Positions 36,534 through 61,261 are shown, numbered from the stretch's first letter. The stretch is DNA of 64,000 nt from Engraulis encrasicolus (GCF_034702125.1 NC_085876.1:14346253-14410252); one strand, 5' to 3'. A program made the numbers and translations. Notes: a model not told the origin generated them from the letters alone.

Positions 36534-36646
36534 AACAATGGACTGCTTTGTTGGCCCGCGCCCCTGTTTTGCATGGGGACCAGGTTCTCACTCATAGACA
36601 TGGCCTTGTTTATTTGAAGCAGATGCGAAGCACTGGGGAACAATGG
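36534..36646 (+). promoter_or_regulatory. Candidate SOX-type binding cluster upstream of MBP
   Basis: AACAATGG (36534-36541) faces CTTTGTT (36546-36552) with 4 bp between, the head-to-head layout of dimeric SOXE (SOX10) sites. A further AACAATGG lies at 36639-36646. SOX10 is a known activator of MBP in myelinating glia. The region is about 550-650 bp upstream of the start codon and has ordinary complexity, unlike the flanking repeats. No binding has been shown. Confidence 0.4.
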
Positions 36647-36828
36647 CTTCTCCTCAACAGCCAGCAGTGACAGACTCCAGAGGTCACAGGCAAGGCTGGG
36701 TCCAAAGACCGCTTGGCACAGCCCGGAGAAGGGACCACGCCTCCCAACCCGAACCCTCTCCCACCCCCACCGCCACCACCCCCACCTCACGGAGCCACCT
36801 CACGGACCATGATGCTTTGCCACAAGGG

Positions 36829-36978
<150 letters not shown>

Positions 36979-37186
36979 GGTGTCTCTTCAAAGACCAACG
37001 GAGCTGAAGACGTCAGAAACTCAGAGGAGCGTTGGGGATTTTTAGGGGCTGGACTAGCTGTAGTGTGGTGTGTGTTAGTGGACTCAGGACTCCTCTCCAG
37101 GCCAGACTCAGAGTACCTCCAACCGAAGCAGCAGCAGCAGCAGCACATCCGCGTACTACCGTAGCCAAACCTAAGCAGCAGTCAGG

Positions 37187-48906
<11,720 letters not shown>

Positions 48907-50349
48907 AAAATAGGAAAAGCTGTTTTTGTCCATGCTTAGAGGTAAATACATGGTACACTAGTGCTAGCCCACCTACATTCATTCTTTCATAAGCCACAAC
49001 GTACTGTATTTATTTTGACATATAGGGCCTAGATGTTTGCTGTGTTCTTTAGGTGAAGTTTGAAGTGTTGGAAAAGAAAAAGAAAAAGAAGAAGAAAAAA
49101 TATGTCCCAAATATCTTTCAAGTTTAGAAGTTTCAGTCTCTGTGGATGTCCATAACTACATGCATCATGTATTTATTACAATATATTCTATTCATCCCTC
49201 AGCTAACTTTGGTACAAAATATCACCACCAAGAACCACCAGATGCCATTGTGAGAAACTAAAAAATGATTTCCTTTATAAAAAATATTTCCAAACTTAAT
49301 ATTATGAAGTGACCAGCCAGTATGCATAAATATGCTTCAATTTACAGTATCTTGTCTCAGTCTCAATCTGGAAAATCTTGACATTTTTGTGAGTGTCTCT
49401 GTGTATATGTGTGTACGCGTGTGAATGTTGTCTCCAAAGACCTATTCTGTTATGGCCTTGTGTGGGCTCTTTAAAGAAAATGAGCGCAGCAGTTATATTC
49501 TTTAAAATGTTCGTTTTTTTGTTTTGTTTTTTTACAGCTATGCCGTACTGTTTGTTTAATACCCTGAAATATATCATATCCGATTTAACTGTAATTTATA
49601 GAGTGTTATAACAAAATAACACTGCATGAACATTGACCTTTCACTGATGTGCTGATACAAAAAGGCCTGCACGGTGCACTAAATGAAAACTGTACACTTT
49701 TCACTGTTCAGACTACTCTGCAGGGAATTCAACCAAAGCATCAAACCATCATCATGCACAATGACATGGTTAAATGCTTTAGCCGAATTCCCATTTTTTG
49801 TTATAACTAGTTTAAATATCTTTATACGTATCTGTATCCGTTCATTATAGGTTGTGGAGTTGTTTTGATTAACTAGTACTATTTTATCAATTTGAAAGCA
49901 TAAACAAGTGGTTTAATGGTGGTAACCAAAATAAGCATGAGGGTAAAGTAAGTGAATACTGTTGAGAGAGTTAGTGAGAGAAAGAGAGAAATGTGTTTTA
50001 ATTGAGAAAATGACAGCATGCAGCTCTGATGCAGTTTTATATTTGTCCTTGCATGTACCATTATTTCGTCCTGTGGTTGTTGTTTGGTTTTTAATCTCCA
50101 TGTATTGCCATATGTGATCCTTCTCAATTAGTTAATTAGTTTTTTATATAAAAATCTAAATTGTTATATAAATATATGTATGTAAGTGTCAAATCTGTTT
50201 TAAACATGGTGCTAGCGATGCAGCGTACAAAAATGCAAACATAGATATATAGCATTGACTGTATTATCCCTTTGTACATGTCATAGTGTCACAACTTCAA
50301 CCAGTCACCTAATGTGCTGCTTAACTTGAAATAAAGATTTGGAACATGC

Positions 50350-51800
50350 CCTCATCCATTGTATTGTGTAACACTAGTCAAAGATGTGAATGTGTTTCAA
50401 AAGAAAATTATTGTGAAAGAAAGTGATGATGTCTTTAAAGATTATCCTTTATCCAGGCCAGGTTATCATTTATCCAGGTCATTAGAGTCTACAGTTTAGC
50501 TATCAATTGGTGATGTGGAACAACGTTGGATGGATTGCTTGGATGACATATGCTGTATTTGGTGCTCTGCACTGTATGTCAACACAGCATCCATGTACAG
50601 TAAGTAGCAGCCCTTAACCAACAGGAGGCAGCACTGAGTAGGCTACACTGATCGCTGGACTTTTGTGCAGGCAGTTATGTAAGCAGATCTATTTCCACTC
50701 AAAGAGAAAAGCTGTTGTAACTAACCCATAATGTAGTTGTGCAAGGTATAGCTCAGCTTAGCAAGCAGGCCAGGAGGATCTGATGATTGATGATGAAGAT
50801 GGCATAATGGTACAAGATGTGTTCAAGTTGACCGCTTGGACTGAAACTCTGTATAGTGGATCAGCATGTGGCAACCTGAATGAAAGACAAGTTCTAACAG
50901 TGAAGGTTGGCAATGACAATTGAAGTGGAACATTAACATTAAACATTAAAACTGTATCTCCATTCAACATCTTGTGTAAAGATTTTGAAAGTTTAAAAAA
51001 AAAAAAAAAACACACAATATTGACAGCTTACTGTATAGTCTTGCAGTAAAACTTGAGGTCTATTATGACATGAGATCTGAGAGGATGAGGTTTGAGCTTC
51101 TGCGCCCTGATTTTATTCACAATGATGAAAAAATACTTTGAGCCCAAACCAATAATAGTAATATTCAGCATATCAGCAAAAAAGTGAATGAATGAATGAA
51201 TGAATGAATGAATGAATGAATGAATGAATGAATGAATGAATGAATGAATGAATGAATGAATGAACGAATGAATGAACGAGCAAATGAATGAATGAATGGT
51301 GCTACCATAAATGTAACAGTTTGAAATGAAAAGTGGCAGTGAATATTCAGGCCACAAGTACATAGGTTTGTAGAAATACCCAGTAGGTTATCATAGCCTG
51401 TTCACGTCACACCTTAAAAAACAGTCAAAAGACAGAGCTCCACGCCACCACAGACAAGGATGACGACAACCGACCAAACCACCAAAACAGTGGTCTTCTT
51501 TCTGTCTCCCGTCAATGCAAATCAATTAGGGACCATTTAGCCGGCGCTGCAAACATGCTTTTCTCCTCTTCTCGGGCGCCTAATGAAGTTTGCATCCTGT
51601 TCCCCAGTGCTAATCACGGCCACTGAGGAGCTGCTGCAAGATGAAAGACCGGCTCTGGCTCCCGATTTGATGGATGATATGGGCACCAGGGAAATATAAT
51701 TTCTGAACCCCTTAATTGACAAAAGGAGGGCTGTGTTCAGATCAGCGTGTGGTCTGTGATCACTAGCTAGGAAGACGTTGTCTGTCAGATGCAGATGAGG
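50350..51800. other. Intergenic sequence
   Basis: No gene is supported. It contains a run of A residues at 50997-51010 and a (GAAT)n microsatellite at about 51183-51298. Confidence 0.5.
51183..51298. repeat. (GAAT)n microsatellite
   Basis: About 27 tandem GAAT/TGAA units with a few CGAA variants near the right end. Confidence 0.95.
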
Positions 51801-51803
51801 GCC

Positions 51804-52082
51804 CAGAGGTGGACTTTCCATTAGGCAAACCTTGGCAATTGCCTAGGGCCCTGACCAAATTTGTCCACGAAAGGGGCCCCAACTGTTACACCAGTCATGG
51901 TAAACACAAAAAAATAGGCTTGATCTTAATTTGACACTTATGTAAAGAAATTGAAGAAATATATGAGACAGCACACTAAAATACCACAGAAACACAGAAT
52001 TCGATGTCTATATAATGATTTTTTTGGGCCCCCATGTCTATATTTTTCGCCTAGGGCCCCAAGCTGGCTAGATCCGCCCCTG
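51804..52082. mobile_element. hAT-like MITE with perfect 8-bp TSD
   Basis: A 279-bp element starting CAGAGGTGGACTTTCC and ending GATCCGCCCCTG. TGAGGGCC lies on both sides (51796-51803 and 52083-52090). GGGCCCC and CCTAGGGCC blocks lie inside the ends. Confidence 0.85.
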
Positions 52083-52316
52083 TGAGGGCCTTTATATATT
52101 TTGTACCTGAGGCATTTTTCATTATATTAACCACTCACCACTACTACACCATAACGTATTTGGTTAATTTAGAGGCTGTGTAGGCCTTATCGTTATGAAA
52201 TAAATTGTAATATCATAGGACACACTGCTTACTGGAAGAGCCTGGGTTTGTGTTGGCTTTTTTCTGCCTGATTTCTCAATGGCATACACTACAGCATATG
52301 AGTATGCTTTGTATAT

Positions 52317-52416
<100 letters not shown>

Positions 52417-52675
52417 TGTTTGATTTTATTTTGTTAATTGACACTGCACAAGGGCGCTGTTCCACCAGTGGTGCGTAGTAATAATCGCTGAAACAAACAT
52501 TACTACCACAGTACACCACTATGATATTACACACATCCATTAGTAACACATTACAACTCAGTCATTGACATTCTGGTAACAGAGCTAATTTATAACAGGA
52601 CCTTGTCTTACAAGGGTAAAATAAAACATATGTACCTTGTGCATGAATCTTAATTACACTGTGGTCCTTCTCTTT

Positions 52676-52676
<1 letters not shown>

Positions 52677-52772
<96 letters not shown>

Positions 52773-52800
52773 CTGTCTGTCTCTGTCTCTGTCTCTGTGT
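52677..52800. repeat. (GT)n followed by (CTGT)n microsatellite
   Basis: About 94 bp of (GT)n followed by CTGTCTCTGTCT units. Confidence 0.95.
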
Positions 52801-52891
52801 GTTTGTTTAACTTAGATATATGATTGAAAGATGATTGAAATTTACAGCAACCTCTACTGTGGCTTTGTATTCACTCACAGAGGTTATACAG

Positions 52892-53975
52892 TACGGAAGC
52901 TCTGAGCTGCCAAGGTTGAATATATATCTGGCTCAGTATCATGTAATAATGTGAAAAGTTTCACGTTATAACGTCATATTTATCATGTTATAACGTGATA
53001 ATATCACGTTATAACATGAAATTATCACATTATTTCGTGATATGAAGTTATCACGTTATTCTGAGATAAGGAACTATCACGTTATTCTGAGATAAGAAAT
53101 TATCACGTTATTCTGAGATATGCAACTATCACGTTATTCTGAGATAAGAAATTATCACGTTATTCTGAGATATGCAACATTTGGCCATTCAGCACTTCAA
53201 CACTTCCCGGTTCAGTCAGAAAAGCCATCAATAGCTCCATTTATGCACACACCAAACGGCTTCAATTTATCATAAGAATCAACGTGCCGTAGATAATTAG
53301 GGCCAGGGTTCATGTACACACGTTGCATCAAGCGATTTCTTCGTCTTCTTTCAACGCCACTGGGGTCGAGGAACTTTAACAAATGTCTCACTGTACTTTG
53401 GGTGACAACATAGGCCTATCCAGCTTGGATGCAGTTGAGATGGTGGAACTTGTATCCATGTAGCCTCCCGTGTCCACGCAGTTGATCAGTTGAACAAGTG
53501 ATGTAACGTCAAGTGGGTCAGATTCATTCTTTCTTCGGTACAACCCCATGCTTTTCAAAATCCTTCGGAGAGTGCGCATACTGACAACAATACCATCCAC
53601 AGTGCTCAACAACTGTAGAATTTCACCATGCCTTAGACCAAGCTTGAAATAGAACTGAATTAAGTCCTGTAGACGAGCCATGTTCCTTGACTGAACCGGG
53701 AAGTGTTGAAGTGCTGAATGACCAAATGTTGCATAGGCTATCTCAAAATAACGTGATAATTTCTTATCTCAGAATAACGTGATAGTTGCATATCTCAGAA
53801 TAACGTGATAATTTCTTATCTCAGAATAACGTGATAGTTCCTTATCTCAGAATAACGTGATAACTTCATATCACGAAATAACGTGATACTTTCACGTTAT
53901 AACGTGATGCTTTCACGTTATTACATGATACAGAGCCAAATATATATTCAACCGTGGCAGCTCAGAGCTTCCGTA
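52892..53975. mobile_element. Long-TIR DNA transposon with TAC...GTA ends and 6-bp TSD (IS3EU-like)
   Basis: A 1,084-bp element with terminal inverted repeats of roughly 320 bp. The ends are TACGGAAGCTCTGAGCTGCC and the complement. ATACAG is duplicated exactly on both sides (52886-52891 and 53976-53981). Each arm carries ~26-bp tandem units of TATCACGTTATTCTGAGATA (five in 53049-53178, the mirror set in about 53729-53865). TAY/RTA ends with a 6-bp TSD match my memory of the IS3EU group; that label is a memory-based inference. Between the arms lies a remnant reading frame on the minus strand. Confidence 0.8.
53388..53681 (-). pseudogene. N-terminal remnant of an integrase-type transposase
   Basis: The 97-residue frame starts MARLQDLIQFYFKLGLRHGE and includes a helix-turn-helix-like SMRTLRRILKSMGLYRRK. 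It resembles the N-terminus of fish 'integrase core domain' proteins, in which a DDE catalytic region follows. Here the catalytic part is deleted and the last ~35 residues are probably out-of-frame junk. The start codon lies 13 bp inside the right arm, so the arm supplies the promoter side. It is not functional as a transposase, but a DNA-binding fragment is conceivable. Confidence 0.7.
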
Positions 53976-54124
53976 ATACAGCATTCCGATGCAACAGAGT
54001 TGTATAAAGTAGAAGTACTCTTACAGATGTAATTACAACACTAGTGGTATGATATTAGATATTTGAAAAAAACACTAATATCTGAGAGTACTTCTACTTT
54101 GTACAACTCTGAGAGGCAACCAGT

Positions 54125-54290
54125 GAGAGGAGTTTTTCAGAAAAGAGGCCGCACCTTGTATAACGTATGTTTTTATTGCAGAAATGGGTTTCAGTGTGTG
54201 TCTTCTTCAGTGTGACACGTGTTTGTGCAATCAAAAAACCACACGTTTTGCAAGGTTCTGCCTCTTTTCTGAAAAACTGAGTTGAACAGT
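54125..54290. repeat. Small inverted-repeat element with degenerate hairpin motif
   Basis: The arms GTTTTTCAGAAAAGAGGCCG...CACCTTG and complement lie at about 54132-54160 and 54257-54284. The loop contains, on the minus strand, CTGAAGAAGACACACACTGAAACC. Confidence 0.65.
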
Positions 54291-54345
54291 TGGGCCAGCA
54301 TCCTTACAGTCAAAGCAAACAAATTTGCTTTAGATGGTGTCAAGC

Positions 54346-54690
54346 AGGGGGGCAGGATTTGGCTGGTTAGCTTTGCCGATTAGCAAGTCACCATTTTCGC
54401 ATTTCCGACATCCACTTCGCTCCACTTCGCTCATGATGATTGGTGGGTGTACAACCTTTACAGGTCTGTGCTTGGGCACCTCCGTGCATCCAATGCCCGT
54501 CTTCCATATAGCTTTCTGATTAACCGTAAGTCAGACAATAACGTGGCACGTAATTGGCTGAGTAAACTGTCGGCGGAAACGACTCCATCTTTGAAACTGA
54601 AAAATTTGTTCAATTCACTAGCCTAGCATTTCCCATTGAAATGACTGTAGGCGGGACTTATTCACTCTCTCCAGTTCTTATACTACCTCC
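54346..54690. mobile_element. 345-bp insertion with a 12-bp target duplication
   Basis: ATGGTGTCAAGC occurs on both sides (54334-54345 and 54691-54702), and the flanks join into a Tc1-like fragment. The long duplication suggests a retrotransposed sequence (LINE/SINE-type). There is no A-tail and no recognised family. Confidence 0.7.
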
Positions 54691-54702
54691 ATGGTGTCAA
54701 GC

Positions 54703-54800
54703 ATGTGTGGTGGTAAACAAGTGAGTTTTACAAAAAAAGTTTATCATCTCGACAGTCAAGCATTGTAGTGGGACTGACATGGTTTGGGGATGAATGAATG
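54703..54800 (+). repeat. Tc1-like fragment continuing across the insertion
   Basis: With 54310-54345 it matches, in opposite orientation, the fragment at 43540-43790 (CATGTGTGGTGGTAAACAAG; GTGGGACTGAC...GGTTTGGGG). Confidence 0.6.
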
Positions 54801-55055
54801 CCGCCAACATTAGAAATCTGAATTGCACCTAAAAGAAACATGCATGCCAACATGCACTGTGACTACTGAAGCAAATCAGGTGGTGTACTCACGGATGTGC
54901 TCACTTATGACACATACTGTACATAGCAACATATTAAAAATCTGCCAAAATCTGACTTCAGGAAAATGCCTCATTTTCAAGAAATAATGCATGTTTAGAC
55001 CATGTAATATTGTAATTAGAATATTTCCTAAATATTTAAATTGTTGTAAGCGCAA

Positions 55056-55897
<842 letters not shown>

Positions 55898-57700
55898 AAA
55901 AGAAGACAATCCGCACACTTCAGGTCTATTTTTGTGCAAAGAAGCTTTACTTGACTTGCAAGCTTTCAGTCCTTAGACCTTCATCAGGCAGAGTGCATAC
56001 AAACAGTGCTTGTGGTTAATATACATCATTATTGGCACCTGTGGTGCAGCACTCTGAGTCAGAGTTCAAAACTGTTCAAAATTAAATCCATATTTCTTAA
56101 TTATATAAACACAATCATGTCAAAATCCTCGTTTAAACCTGATGGTTGCAATGCATTTAAAGTATATATCCAAAAAAGTTATCTTTGTCACCTCCTTTGT
56201 GTAGAGTTACTTGCTCTATACCTTGAAATCTAAGGGAAGAAAGAGGGTGCGACAGATCATTAAAATGGCAAGCTTTTTTGGATATATACTTTAAATGCAT
56301 TGCAACCATCAGGTTTAAACGAGGATTTTGACATGAGTGTGTTTATATTAGGAAATATGGATTTAATTTTGAACTGTTTGTGCTCTGATTTATGATGGTT
56401 CATGCCTGATGTCTGCAAAACATGGACTTGTTCTTGTTTTCTCTGTTTATGTTTCATGTTTGTCTTTCACTACATTTCCCAGAATACTTCACTGACTCAG
56501 AGTGCTGCACCACAGGTGCCACTAAGTACATTCGACATGACATCAACGCAGATATGCGCATGAAGACAGCAATGCACCCTGGATCAAAATGCTGCATGAC
56601 GGTTAGATTTCCTGTCAAACTTCGAAATTTCGTCGACGTTGCGTTGACGAGGTGACATGTCACATGGTGTAAAACTATCGCGGGATGAATGCGGCTGCAG
56701 TCAGATCTTGCAACCTCTGCAGTTGCTTATCCCCTTCAACGCTCGTCGGCGGACTGCCTCCGAGGTCACGCGCCCATGAACTGGTTGGTCAACAACTCAC
56801 TCACGTGTGTACATGGGTCTTGTCTCACACCTCTACACAAGTTTGCGCAGGTCCCCACTTCAGCTCCTCCTCACTGCCTGTCCCCCCACTCCTCACACGT
56901 GGTGTGTTAGTAGAGCAAACCGGTGCGAGCTCATCGTCTCGTTCATATTTGTGGCCGACTGCAAATGCGCTGTATTTAATAACACCCACATCGTGACAAC
57001 AAGTTCTCGCTCACGTTCTTCCGTCAATGTTGATCGACAGCATAGAACTCCTATTCACCTAATAGTAGCCCCATACGACTTTGTTGCTGTCGACCAACAT
57101 TGACGAAGCACGTGAGCGAGAACTTGTTGTCACGATGTGGGTGTTATTAAATACAGCGCATTTAAAGTCGGCCACGAATATGAACGAGACGATGAGCTCG
57201 CACCAGTTTGCTCTACTAACATACCATGTGTGAGGAGTGGGGGGACAGGCAGTGAGGAGGAGCTGAAGTGGGGACCTGCGCAAACTTGTGTAGGGGTGTG
57301 AGCAACCAGTTCATGGGCGCGTGACCTCGGAGGAGGTCTGCAGACGAGCGTTGAAGGGGATAAGCAACTGCAGAGGTTGCAAGATCTGACTGCAGCCGCA
57401 TTAATCCCGCGATAGTTTGACACCATGTGACATGTCACCTCGTCAACGCAACATCACCGAAATTTTGAAGTTTGACAGGAAATCTAACCGTCATGCAACT
57501 TTTTGAGCCAGAATGCATTGCTGTCTAAATGCGGATGCAGCCGTTGCGGTATCTCGATCGCACTTAATGATGTATATTAAGCACAAGCACTGTTTGTATG
57601 CACTCTGCCTGATGAAGGTCTAAGGACCGAAAGCTTGGAAGTCAAGTAAAGCTTCTTTGCACAAAAATAGACCTGAAGTGTGCGGATTGTCTTCTTTTTA
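55898..57700. mobile_element. Large palindromic (foldback) element with nested insertion
   Basis: Its two arms are complementary from TATAAAAAGAAGACAATCCG (55898) and the matching end at about 57700 inward to a center near 57060. Each arm carries the CTGATGAAGGTCTAAGGACC motif (57609-57632 on +, 55964-55988 on -). The left arm is interrupted by a second inverted-repeat element (about 56033-56525). Open frames are mirror images in both arms, so they are repeat artefacts rather than genes. Confidence 0.8.
56033..56525. mobile_element. MITE nested in the left arm of the palindrome
   Basis: The ends TGGCACCTGTGGTGCAGCAC and complement bound the element. It has its own internal inverted pair (about 56075-56180 and 56262-56380, containing CATTTAAAGTATATATCC and complement). 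The right arm of the host palindrome lacks it, showing the empty site. Confidence 0.7.
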
Positions 57701-57774
57701 TACAGAAATTTCTACTGAATCCTGCACCTTCTAAACAGATGAGCGGTGGCCTATCACAACTTAAGATAATTCAA

Positions 57775-57880
57775 TGTAAAAAGGATAAAGAATCTGTGCC
57801 ACACAGATGTCTGTTTTCTGTAATTTATTTTTTCAGTGCAGTAAGACTAACGTTTTGACATGTGTCTTCATCAGAGTCCT
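57775..57880 (-). repeat. Half copy of the 45684-45829 element
   Basis: GAATCTGTGCCACACAGATG, TCTGTAATTTATTTTT and the motif (minus strand CTGATGAAGACACATGTC then AAAACGTT) match the element in the MBP gene. Confidence 0.7.
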
Positions 57881-58440
57881 CAGAGAAATGGTTTGTCAGT
57901 GCCCAGGTAAATTGGAGATTCACAACAGGTGTGCGTAAGAGGGCGTTGGTTTTACATGAAGCGCAGATGAAGTCACCGGTGTGCTATACTCAATATACAT
58001 TAGTCATTAAGAAAATTAGAATAAAAGTCAAGAGACTTACAAGCAACCATCAAGTAGAAAATCATCCCAACTTTTTGGAGATTTGTTGCATGGGTCAAAT
58101 TTTGAATAAACACGTATTTCCCTCAAAACAATATTTAAGCCTGGCTTTAACAGTCGATATGTTGACCTTGTGCTATTGTCTATGTTATGCATGCTGGATT
58201 GAATGTTTTGAAAATGGCAGCATTTTAATTTTATTCACAAAATGCCAAGTGTCCCAACTTTTTTGGAATCCACTTTTGTAAATGCACACGACTAAACAGC
58301 AGATGGACAGCACAGGTGAAGCTGGAAGACAGACCTTCTCCATTGACAAAGGGGTTATATCAGTTTCACTGTCTGCCATTTGAAGCCTTGCCTTCCACAG
58401 GTCAGTCACCTTTGAGCACCTTATGGAGAGAGGGGGGGGT

Positions 58441-58447
58441 AGAGAGG

Positions 58448-58545
<98 letters not shown>
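58441..58545. repeat. (GA)n microsatellite
   Basis: A pure (GA)n tract of about 100 bp. Confidence 0.95.
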
Positions 58546-58546
<1 letters not shown>

Positions 58547-59505
58547 CTGGTTGATATTTCCCAGACGCATGGCAGCTGTAATCTCCTGATTGAGCAAGCT
58601 GTCTTTCACAGTCTCATCTTTCAAGTCAAAAACTAGGAATACAGTCAGTCCACTTCAACCAGGAACTCAATGTGACATTTCAGGTCGAGGAATCCTTCCT
58701 CAGACACCAGGACAAACCTTTGGATGTGCCGGCTTCATCCAGTTTTCTTGGCCATCACTCATACATTTCTCATACATTTACCAATGGATTGGGACAGCAG
58801 GTTTCTGTTCTGCCCTGTGGAGAGTGGTAGTCTTGAAGGCATGGCGTAACACCATAGAGGTTAGAGAGCTTACTGAAGCTGGCATCTGACTTTACTGATG
58901 ATGGGCCTTATTCAGATGACACCAAACTCCTATGTCTTGAAGGCTGTTTCTTGGGGCCCCTTGGGGCCATTTTACCCGCCCCCCAATATAATTTCAATGT
59001 TATGCATCTTGGAAGGTGAAAAAGTGGATCGCGCTCGGGTTCTTCTTTTCTTCTTTTTTATTTTTTATTATTTACATAGCAGCAGAAGTGCACACAAACG
59101 TTTCGGCTGTTGCCTTCATCAGTGTCTCCAATGTTATGCATCTTCACATGAAATATGACATATTTTATAAAGGAATCTTAGAAATTACATTTAAATTACA
59201 ATTAGTTTATATTCAGGGGACCTAGAGAAGGTGGGGTCTGTTTTTTAAGGTGACTTGCCTTCAAGGCCTTAAGTAGAGGGAAAAATCCTATTTTTTGCTC
59301 ATAATACGGCCCTCGGAGGACTTTTATGACCCTTGGAGGATTTTGAAGTGGCCCTTCGAATAAAAAAGCTTCCCCAACCCTGATTTAATGCATTTGAAGC
59401 TAGTATAGGTTGGATGTTATGCTACTATTACCATGTCAGAACGCTATAAAGGAGTTTTTTTAGGAAAAGCACAAAAGCACAACAAATACCTCTTAATGTA
59501 TGTCC
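58546..59505. other. Intergenic sequence with repeat fragments
   Basis: It contains a hairpin-motif copy on the minus strand (59097-59122: CTGATGAAGGCAACAGCC then GAAACGTTT) and a degraded copy of the 32604-type hAT MITE (about 59120-59380). No gene is supported. Confidence 0.5.
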
Positions 59506-59742
59506 TCTACAAGTCTTCTGTTGTCCAGTCTTGCACTTTAAATGTCTGTATGAGCACTGTCTATGTCCATACTGTCTTAAGTCCATGTATAAGTACTGTC
59601 TATGTCTATACTGTCTATGTCCTTACCTAGATTAGTCTATGTCTGTATGGGAAAGCAAGAAATGTAATTTCAAATTCTTTGTATGACCAGTGCATGTAAA
59701 GAAATTGACAATAAAACCTACTTGACTTGACTTGACTTGATG
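59505..59742 (+). repeat. LINE 3' end ending in (TTGAC)n
   Basis: Imperfect CTGTCTATGTCCATA repeats lead to AAATTGACAATAAAACCTAC and a (TTGAC)n tail at 59721-59742. This is typical of 3' ends of fish non-LTR retrotransposons. Confidence 0.6.
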
Positions 59743-59849
59743 TAGAAATTATTCATACACGCCACTGTTTTCTGCGTGAGCTGGTGGATGTACTGTATAT
59801 GCCTGTTTTGCTTGAAAATGGAATGTTTTGATGCCATATTGAAAAAGGT

Positions 59850-59884
59850 AGATAGATAGATAGATAGATAGAAAGATAGATAGA
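59850..59884. repeat. (GATA)n microsatellite
   Basis: About eight GATA units with one AAGA interruption. Confidence 0.9.
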
Positions 59885-59929
59885 GCAAGATATCTCATGG
59901 TGGTAGTTCATGGTGCCTATAGGTAGCCA

Positions 59930-60690
59930 GGCCACGCCCTTAGGGACTCAACTTGCCTGATTTTCATAGACTTCAGATCACGTACCGCGATTCTGGTCTG
60001 TACTATACCAGGACTATAACGATTAGTGTTTCCAAATGGCCTGGTTAACCTGCCTCCCTCGGTTTGCTACTGGTTGAGGGCTGTGCCGAAGTTTAAACTA
60101 AACATTTCTTCATCCCAATAGAACGTCTCTGCTTAAACCACGTCACTGCCTTGAACACGCCTCTACCCAGGACAGTTGGAAATGCTCAGTTGATTGGTTC
60201 CAGACAAAGTGGGTGGAGTTTCCCGTTGTGGAGGGAACGGAATCCTCATACCCAAGCTCCTGGCCCTAGTGTGTGTAGCTGAGCCGAAGGTGTTGCGTCA
60301 CCGCTAGGGCGGAGCCCGGGTAGGACTCAACACCTTCAGCATCACTTCTAGTCAGGCCACGAGCAATGTAAGTTACATGTCTTTTCTGAGCTCCAGAAAA
60401 AAACGGGAACTCCACCCACTTTGTCGGGAACCAATTATCTTTGAGCAGCTTCAACGGCCCTGGGTAGAGCCGTGTTCGAGGCAGTGACGTGGTTTAGGCA
60501 TAGATTCTATTGGGACTAAGAAAATCTTTGGTTTAAACTTAGGCACAACCTTTTCTGATCTTGACCAGTAACAAAACGAGGGAGGCGGGTCAACCATGCT
60601 GTTTGGGAAACGTTTAATCGTTATGCAAGGGGTCAGACCAAGTCTCGAACAGAGATTTGAAAGTCAATGATAGTCAGGCAAGCCTGTGGG
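59930..60690. repeat. Large palindromic repeat
   Basis: Arms of about 310 bp (59935-60245 and 60390-60690) are complementary in blocks such as AAAGTGGGTGGAGTT / AACTCCACCCACTTT, CCACGTCACTGCCT and CCTGCCTCCCTCG. A central spacer has a smaller palindrome (GGTGTTGCGTCACC...ACTCAACACC). A partial sibling lies at 6890-7140. Confidence 0.75.
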
Positions 60691-61260
60691 ACCAACATGG
60701 GTATCAGTTCTGGTGTCATGACGTTGACAGGGCCGGCCTACCCATCGAGCTGAGCTACAGACTGCTCCTGGGTCAGTGGTAAGGCTTTGGGTTATATTAG
60801 GGCTTTGTTAACCGGCTGGTGGTAGCTCATTACGACAAAGCAACCCATTTTGTCACAACACCGTGACAGCTTGCAGGTGTGTGTCGTTAGCGTATGACTG
60901 ATGTTGCGGTGCCCTGTGTCGTTGTGGTTGGTCCTCGCAATCACGTTTCAATGGCATCAGGCTTGTCATATGACAAATCTTGAGACGTCCACCATCTTCA
61001 TCTTTGCGACCACATTATCCTGCCCACAGCATAGACAATGACAGACCAGCTGCTCCATTTAATGGCTGCTGTCAATACATGCTTAGCTCTGATGGCTGAG
61101 GCTTGCTGTAACTGATGGCGTTCCCTGCCTGACCCCGCACTGTCATTAAACCTGTGTCATCCGTCACGACAGCGATATGGGTCTGGGGACAGTGGTCTGT
61201 CTGCCGGCAGTCAGGGGGACCATGGAGAGTCAGGGGATGACTGAGTGGAGTGACGGCCTA
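60690..61260. other. Intergenic sequence, no feature recognised
   Basis: Moderately GC-rich; no open frame with support and no repeat ends recognised. Confidence 0.4.
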
Positions 61261-61261
61261 C

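Noticed and set aside
53049..53178. CRISPR-like array
   Set aside because: The ~26-bp units are contiguous without spacers and are mirrored in the other arm of a transposon.
56685..57438. Pairs of near-identical open frames on opposite strands
   Set aside because: They are mirror images produced by the two arms of the palindrome 55898-57700.
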